From Aureimonas sp. SA4125 (GTDB lineage Bacteria > Pseudomonadota > Alphaproteobacteria > Rhizobiales > Rhizobiaceae), in assembly GCF_019973775.1 (NCBI RefSeq), contig NZ_AP025032.1, forward strand, positions 2,232,001 to 2,296,000: DNA of 64,000 bases, given 5' to 3'. The position numbers were made by a program, and so were the translations under genes. Below are positions 63,355 through 64,000 of this stretch, piece after piece. Position 1 is the first letter of the stretch; each line of letters opens with the position of its first letter. A model generated the notes under the pieces. It was not told the DNA's origin. It made no database searches and worked only from the letters and a program-made list of their open reading frames with translations.

Positions 63355-64000
63355 TTGGACTCCGCCCCCGCCGATCCGACGGTCCGCACCACATGCCCCT
63401 ATTGCGGCGTCGGCTGTGGCGTCCTCGCGACGCCGCGGGCGAACGGCACGGTCGCCATTTCGGGCGATCCCGCCCATCCCGCCAATTTCGGCCGGTTGTG
63501 CTCCAAGGGCTCGGCCCTCGGCGAGACGCTCGGGCCGGACAGGCGGTTGCTCCACCCCAGCATCGCCGGGCAGGCGGCCTCGTGGGATCTCGCCCTGGGC
63601 ACCATCGCCTCGACCTTCGCCGCCACCATTGAGGCGCATGGGCCGGACAGTGTCGCCCTCTACGTGTCGGGCCAGTTGCTGACCGAGGACTACTACGTCG
63701 CCAACAAGCTGATGAAGGGGTTCATCGGTTCGGCCAATATCGACACCAATTCGCGTCTCTGCATGTCATCGTCCGTCGCCGGCCACCGCCGCGCCTTCGG
63801 CGCCGATACGGTTCCCGGCTGCTATGCCGATCTCGAGCAGGCGGAACTCCTCGTCCTCGTCGGTTCGAACCTCGCCTGGTGCCATCCCGTGCTGTTCCAG
63901 CGCGTGATGGCGGCAAAAGCGGCCCGGCCCGGCATGCGCATCGTCGTTGTCGATCCCCGGCGCACGACGACGGCCGACGCTGCCGACCTGCACCTCGCCA
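63355..64000 (+). CDS. nasA: Assimilatory nitrate reductase catalytic subunit, N-terminal part
   Basis: Begins at a TTG at 63355, four bases after nirD, and runs off the right edge (215 codons present). The N-terminus TTCPYCGVGCGVLATP and later LCSKGSALGETL hold the four Cys of the [4Fe-4S] cluster; YVSGQLLTEDYYVANKLMKGF and NSRLCMSSSVAGH are molybdopterin-binding blocks of NasA. It reduces nitrate to nitrite in the cytoplasm. No ATG lies nearer, so the rare start is likely. Confidence 0.9.
   Translation, partial: MDSAPADPTVRTTCPYCGVGCGVLATPRANGTVAISGDPAHPANFGRLCSKGSALGETLGPDRRLLHPSIAGQAASWDLALGTIASTFAATIEAHGPDSVALYVSGQLLTEDYYVANKLMKGFIGSANIDTNSRLCMSSSVAGHRRAFGADTVPGCYADLEQAELLVLVGSNLAWCHPVLFQRVMAAKAARPGMRIVVVDPRRTTTADAADLHLA

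Overview
The window comes from a high-GC alphaproteobacterial chromosome, most likely Hyphomicrobiales (Rhizobiales). Family-level placement, for example near Aurantimonadaceae, is only a guess. The supporting genes are an IalB-family exported protein, phosphatidylcholine synthase, a NasS/NasT-controlled nitrate assimilation cluster, SelO, HspQ, SdhE-mfd, glmU-glmS and many small rhizobial-type conserved proteins (DUF1127, DUF2171, DUF3606, DUF4864).

Layout. 1-17.7 kb is core chromosome: 5' end of parE (runs off the left edge), an exported hydrolase, a DJ-1/PfpI protein, a CDF metal transporter, marC, gyrA, coaD, two tandem cyclophilins, queA-tgt, several small proteins, selO and a DUF808 membrane protein. 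17.72-30.46 kb is a 12.7-kb integrated mobile element in the 3' end of a tRNA-Lys(TTT) gene. 30.5-53.4 kb is core again: ccdA, glmU, glmS, recG, sdhE-mfd, an exported oligopeptide-type binding protein, ialB, hspQ, an AEC carrier, a UbiH-type monooxygenase, pcs-qor, YihY and a transglutaminase. 53.7-64 kb starts with a class III nucleotidyl cyclase and continues as nasT-nasS, a leader RNA, nrtABC-nirBD and nasA (cut by the right edge).

The mobile element is the most interesting part. It is bounded by 45-bp copies of the tRNA 3' half (43/45 identical) and carries integrase arm-type repeats at both ends. It encodes a tyrosine integrase, a four-gene mobilization operon joined by stop/start overlaps (including a MOBQ-type relaxase), a candidate oriT next to that operon, a TraD-like accessory protein coupled to a solitary 709-residue DotA/TraY-family membrane protein, an HUH rolling-circle Rep followed by three small proteins, a structured candidate replication origin, and an orphan cytosine-5 DNA methyltransferase with a C-terminal extension. 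No other type IV secretion gene is present. The inferred picture is a replicating integrative mobilizable element that supplies its own version of one type IVB transfer-channel component, possibly to adapt or bypass a helper plasmid's entry exclusion, as TraG of SGI1 does in another T4SS class. The parts are seen in the sequence; the role is inference.

The nitrate cluster forms a second regulatory story. NasS (soluble nitrate sensor) and NasT (ANTAR antiterminator) lie just upstream of a 460-nt leader. That leader contains a 14-bp perfect palindrome, two adjacent hairpins (the second with an A-x-x-G hexaloop) and a long terminator ending in eight Ts directly before nrtA. The genes then follow in uptake-then-reduction order: NrtABC import, NirBD nitrite reduction, NasA nitrate reduction.
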